From: Tritrichomonas musculus
Lineage: Eukaryota; Parabasalia; Tritrichomonadida; Tritrichomonadidae
DNA length: 64,000 bases
Reading direction: 5' to 3'
Assembly (NCBI GenBank): GCA_039105265.1
Contig: JAPFFF010000015.1
Coordinates: 1,178,001-1,242,000, forward strand
Numbering within the stretch: position 1 is the stretch's first letter; each line of letters starts with the position of its first letter. The notes below the pieces were generated by a model, which worked only from the letters and a program-made list of their open reading frames with translations, was not told the origin of the DNA and made no database searches. Shown piece by piece: positions 61,001-64,000 of the stretch. The position numbers and the translations under genes are program-made.

Positions 61001-62176
61001 GGCTTCAATTCCTTGTTCGATCCATTGGAGGACTGTTGGAAGATATTGTTCAACAACACTCTTGCAAAGTGAGTCGTATGGCGATGGGAATGAATTGCAG
61101 AGTTGTTCAACAAGTGTGGCGATTTCAGATTCAACTGTTTGATCCTTTAAAAGTTGTTCAACATATTGGATAACCTTTGTGCACATGTCACAGCCAAATC
61201 CGTTGTTGTAGTTCTTTGGAAGAACAATCTTTCTGACTTGGATTGATTTTGTTGTTGAACAAAGGCCAATCTTTGTGCAAATGTCGAGGGCTTCAATTCC
61301 TTGTTCGATCCATTGAAGAACTGTTGGAAGATATTGTTCAACAACACTCTTGCAAAGTGAGTCATATGGTGATGGGAATGAATTGCAGAGTTGTTCAACA
61401 AGTGTGGCGATTTCAGATTCAACTGTTTGATCCTTTAAAAGTTGTTCAACATATTGAATAACCTTTGTGCACATGTCACAGCCAAATCCGTTGTTGTAGT
61501 TCTTTGGAAGAGCAATCTTCTTAACTGAGATTTTGGATGTTTGGGAAACTGTGCAAAGACCAATTCTGGTGCAGATATCAAGTGCTTCAAGTCCTTGTTC
61601 GAGTAACTTAAGAATGAGTTCAAGAGAATTGTCAACAACTGTCTTGCAAAGTGTGTCATATGGTGATGGGAATCTAGTGCATAGTTGATCAATAAGAGCG
61701 GCGATATCTTCTTCTACTGTTTGATCAGCAAGAAGTTTTTCAATGTATTGGATAACTTGTGTGCACATGTCACAGCCAATGCCGTTGTTGTAGTTCTTTG
61801 GAAGAACAATCTTTCTGACTTGGATTGATTTTGTTGTTGAGCAAAGGCCAATCTTTGTGCAGATATCGAGGGCTTCAATTCCTTGTTCGATCCATTGGAG
61901 GACTGTTGGAAGATATTGTTCAACAACACTCTTGCAAAGTGAGTCGTATGGTGATGGGAATGAATTGCAGAGTTGTTCAACAAGTGTGGCGATTTCAGAT
62001 TCAACTGTTTGATCCTTTAAAAGTTGTTCAACATATTGAATAACCTTTGTGCACATGTCGCAGCCTATACCATTATTGTAGTTCTTTGGAAGAGCTATCT
62101 TCTTTGTAAATCGAGTTGGAACTGCAGGTTTGCGTGGTTGAACAGCAATTCCAAGGGCTAGAAATAATAGAAACAT
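58052..62176 (-). CDS. Secreted polysaposin with 14 saposin-B domains
   Basis: 1374 residues. MFLLFLALGIAVQ is a signal peptide; the ATG is backed by TCATTTA 12 nt upstream. Thirteen domains of about 97 residues start GCDMCTKVIQY or a variant, each with the six cysteines of saposin folds (CDMC ... LCNSFPSPYDSLC ... DIC..GLC). A divergent fourteenth (GCETCKKWFKWAGDKF) closes the protein. Two main domain types alternate: A (YVEQLLKDQTVES) and B (YIEKLLADQTVEED), in the order ABA ABA ABA B, followed by more diverged A/B-like copies. Saposin-like proteins bind lipid; in amoebae and trichomonads some (amoebapores, SAPLIPs) open pores in target membranes. The linkers (KIALPKNYNNG or KIVLPKNYNNG) are basic and may be processed like prosaposin into single peptides. 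Expected location: lysosome-like vesicles or secretion. Confidence 0.9.
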   Translation of the reverse strand: MFLLFLALGIAVQPRKPAVPTRFTKKIALPKNYNNGIGCDMCTKVIQYVEQLLKDQTVESEIATLVEQLCNSFPSPYDSLCKSVVEQYLPTVLQWIEQGIEALDICTKIGLCSTTKSIQVRKIVLPKNYNNGIGCDMCTQVIQYIEKLLADQTVEEDIAALIDQLCTRFPSPYDTLCKTVVDNSLELILKLLEQGLEALDICTRIGLCTVSQTSKISVKKIALPKNYNNGFGCDMCTKVIQYVEQLLKDQTVESEIATLVEQLCNSFPSPYDSLCKSVVEQYLPTVLQWIEQGIEALDICTKIGLCSTTKSIQVRKIVLPKNYNNGFGCDMCTKVIQYVEQLLKDQTVESEIATLVEQLCNSFPSPYDSLCKSVVEQYLPTVLQWIEQGIEALDICTKIGLCSTTKSIQVRKIVLPKNYNNGIGCDMCTQVIQYIEKLLVDQTIETDIEILINEQCDKFASPYDTLCKTVVDNSLELILKLLEQGLEALDICTRIGLCTVSQTSKISVKKIALPKNYNNGFGCDMCTKVIQYVEQLLKDQTVESEIATLVEQLCNSFPSPYDSLCKSVVEQYLPTVLQWIEQGIEALDICTKIGLCSTTKSIQVRKIVLPKNYNNGFGCDMCTKVIQYVEQLLKDQTVESEIATLVEQLCNSFPSPYDSLCKSVVEQYLPTVLQWIEQGIEALDICTKIGLCSTTKSIQVRKIVLPKNYNNGIGCDMCTQVIQYIEKLLADQTVEEDIAALIDQLCTRFPSPYDTLCKTVVDNSLELILKLLEQGLEALDICTRIGLCTVSQTSKISVKKIALPKNYNNGFGCDMCTKVIQYVEQLLKDQTVESEIATLVEQLCNSFPSPYDSLCKSVVEQYLPTVLQWIEQGIEALDICTKIGLCSTTKSIQVRKIVLPKNYNNGIGCDMCTQVIQYIEKLLADQTVEEDIAALIDQLCTRFPSPYDTLCKTVVDNSLELILQLLEEGLEALDICTKIGLCSASKAKKVVFVKKIALPKNYKNSFGCDMCTQVVKYVEQILADTTVESEIATLVEQLCNSFPSPYDSLCKTVVEQYLPTVLQWIEQGIEALDICTKIGLCTSSKFSNVKKVINVKKIALPKNYNNGLGCDMCTQVVTYIEKLLADETVEDDIGKFIDQLCTQFPSPYDTLCKTIVDQSLKLICQLLEQGLEALDICTKIGLCTATKAKKAIYAKKIVIPASSNYQNSFGCDMCTKVINYIETLLKDQTVEEEIAALVEQLCATFSSPYDSLCKTVVAQYLPSVLQWLEQDLEALDICTTIGLCPKTEKKIVRFSQLKSEEGCETCKKWFKWAGDKFEEITVEGLWKLISEECPKVPYLKYFCEIINEQNIDTIVNLIRSALPPEQCCAWIKVC

Positions 62177-62182
62177 TGTTCC

Positions 62183-62189
62183 TAAATGA
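62183..62189 (-). promoter_or_regulatory. Initiator element TCATTTA
   Basis: On the minus strand TCATTTA lies just upstream of the polysaposin ATG, with its A about 11 nt before it, fitting the trichomonad initiator. Confidence 0.5.
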
Positions 62190-62726
62190 CAAAAACTTTT
62201 TAAATAAACTAAAATTTCAATACTTTTCTGAGCATTGCGAACTGAAATTCATTTTTTGAAATAATTCAAACCTAAAAACTTTTTTTTTTTTGTTATAAGG
62301 AATATCATTATTATAAAATAATAAAAGAAATTTATTCGTAAATATTTTTTTAACCAGTTTATTCATTGATTTTATCTCAATCTTAACAAATACTCAACAG
62401 AAACATACAAAAAAACAGTTTTATATAAATAATAAAAATATAAATATCTTTATTTTTTATATATATATTTACAAATAACATATTAATAAGGATAAGTTAT
62501 TATTATATATATATTAATAAAACTAAATTTTTGAAATAAATTATTTCACATAAATATAAATGTATTTGTTTTTTTAAAAACATAAATGGTCTATTTTATT
62601 CATAAAAATGGAGAATAATACTTATATAAATATATTAAAATTTGATAAAAATACCTTCTTCAATCAAGCAATAACAGAGAATAGTTTATAAGCATATCGT
62701 TAAAGATTTTAAACCATTTCATTATA

Positions 62727-62829
62727 AACTTTGTTTTTTAATTTTCGCGTGTAAACTTACGGTTTCTAAGAATTTATTTCAAATATTGAATGATTTATTT
62801 TTTACACGCGAAATTTAAAAAACAAAGTT
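62727..62829. mobile_element. 103-bp hairpin MITE flanked by TA (mariner-like)
   Basis: The arms 62727-62755 and 62801-62829 are 29 bp and complementary except for one position; the outer part reads AACTTTGTTTTTTAA and the inner part TTCGCGTGTAAA. TA lies on both sides (62725-62726 and 62830-62831). Length of arms and TA target fit Tc1/mariner-derived miniature elements. There is no coding capacity. Confidence 0.55.
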
Positions 62830-63514
62830 TAAAATTGAGTTTCATTCAATTATCGATATTTTGTTTTTTTAAAAAAAAAAAAAATTCTGGTGCTATATGG
62901 TCAGAAAAACAATTATCATAGATAATTTGTTCTCAGTTTGGAATTGGCCAGCGTTTTATTTTTTATATTTAAATATTATTTTATTTAAATATTACTATTT
63001 TTAATTGATTCGTCAAAACTAGATTTTCTTTTATCTTTGAGAAGAATTTCGTAAATCATTACACTGGCAATATTTTTTTGTAATTTTTTTCATTTAAAAA
63101 TTATTAATAATAGTATTTGAAGAAAAAATAATTTTTAAAATTGTTTTTATATAATAAATATATTATAATTTATATTATAACTTATTTTTATATCGAGATA
63201 AATATATTTTATTGATAAATAAAAACTTCATATTTAATCAAGTTAGGCATAAGATATACGGATTAAATAAAATAAAATAAGTTTTCATACTTATTCTTCC
63301 AATAACAAGAAATAAATCTTTTTTTATACTGTTAAATTTGGTATTTTTTGAAATAAAAAATACGTTATTTTTTTGCTCCACCTCTAATGAAGTTATTGTA
63401 TCATGCAATTTGTATGAATATGAATTGATCCGTAAAACATTTACTCAAGGCCTTTAATTTTACACATAGGTAGTAGTTTTACGTTAAAAAGAGATTAATG
63501 TATCTGAAGATAAT

Positions 63515-63633
63515 AATATGAACAAATAAAAATATCATTCATAAAATGGTTATGATCTAAAATATAAATGTACCATAAGAAATTAATATGAATAAACAAA
63601 ATTATCATTCATAAAAAGATTATGATCTAAAAA
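63515..63633 (+). repeat. Diverged two-copy tandem repeat, period about 70 bp
   Basis: AATATGAACAAATAAAAATA and AATATGAATAAACAAAATTA begin the two copies at 63515 and 63585. Both continue with TATCATTCATAAAA and TTATGATCTAAAA. Confidence 0.6.
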
Positions 63634-64000
63634 ATTAGAGAAAGATTTTTTGAAATCAAATTAAATATTCATGAAATTGCACAACAGACTTGCAAAGACG
63701 GTGAAAAAAAAACTGTAAATTAGCTAGCATCAAACTTCTCATGAGAGAATAAAAAAATAAATTGAATAAAAGCATATTTACGTTAAAAAGTCACGTTAAT
63801 ATTTAATCTTATATCATTCTGATATGTCTTAAGATTTTATATAAGAAATAATCGTCAATGTCTCAAAAAGCTCGATTTGTTATCTATCCAATATGTTATT
63901 TATATTACAGTCTTTTCGGGATTATAACAAGCCATTTTCATAGAGAACTTTTCCTTTATTAATGTGGATATTCCCATTATAATCCAGAAAAGAATGTAGA

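Larger units (their letters stand above)
62190..64000. other. AT-rich terminal spacer
   Basis: 1.8 kb with no credible gene. Besides the hairpin element and a two-copy repeat listed separately, only A/T homopolymers and ATA-rich stretches are seen (e.g. 62281-62291, 62869-62884). Confidence 0.5.

Noticed and set aside
58119-62043. Many 70-190 codon frames on both strands over the polysaposin gene
   Set aside because: They are periodic shadows of the saposin repeats in other frames.

Overview
This is an AT-rich eukaryotic window, and everything points to a parabasalid flagellate, most likely Tritrichomonas or a close relative. The genes are dense, on both strands, and almost all are single uninterrupted reading frames. 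Spacers are short and very AT-rich with A/T homopolymers. Several genes have the trichomonad initiator TCA(C/T)(A/T) 10-14 nt before the ATG, and one gene encodes the trichomonad-specific initiator-binding domain. DUF3447/ankyrin, multi-saposin and membrane subtilisin genes fit the same group. All three standard stop codons are used. ATG starts were assigned by eye. Several long open frames begin at TTG and were trimmed or rejected.

Layout. 1-6.5 kb: 5' part of a KATNIP/DUF4457-like gene (minus), a DUF3447/ankyrin gene (plus) with two T-rich inserts, a 905-bp non-autonomous transposon, and a TUP1-like WD40 gene (minus). 6.5-10.2 kb: AT-rich spacer with an 851-bp TIR element carrying a tiny secretory ORF, then an HMG-box gene. 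10.26-17.86 kb: a complete-looking 7.6-kb Mutator-like element with a perfect 9-bp target duplication, one transposase gene, and terminal inverted repeats built of 13 and 21 copies of a 135-bp unit. 17.9-24.1 kb: an RRM relic, a 476-bp MITE-like element, a bacterial-looking ICMT-family methyltransferase, a helical protein, an IBD protein and tRNA-Glu(CTC). 24.1-36.6 kb: VPS11, an ankyrin/zinc-finger protein, a 1783-residue RhoGEF-kelch protein, an RRM/RD-repeat/proline-rich protein and a small coiled-coil protein. 37.0-40.5 kb: a Kolobok-like transposon bounded by TTAA. 40.5-54.3 kb: a membrane subtilisin, a Cdc7/MAP3K-epsilon-like kinase, an NCoR/SNT1-like SANT protein, and a divergent importin-beta/RIC1 pair. 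54.8-62.2 kb: a capping-enzyme-like protein with a degenerate guanylyltransferase domain, a coiled-coil protein and a 14-domain saposin polyprotein. 62.2-64 kb: AT-rich spacer with a 103-bp TA-flanked hairpin element.

How the genes relate. There is no operon; each gene seems to have its own compact promoter. Themes recur: transcription control (TUP1-like, SNT1/NCoR-like, HMG box, IBD protein), RNA processing (RRM/RD protein, capping-like protein), endomembrane traffic (VPS11, RIC1), nuclear import, and secreted or surface effectors (subtilisin, saposins). At least five DNA-transposon-type insertions lie in spacers, two of them tight against gene ends (9 bp past the TUP1-like stop codon and about 48 bp before the subtilisin ATG). 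All functions come from reading motifs by eye; no database search was run.
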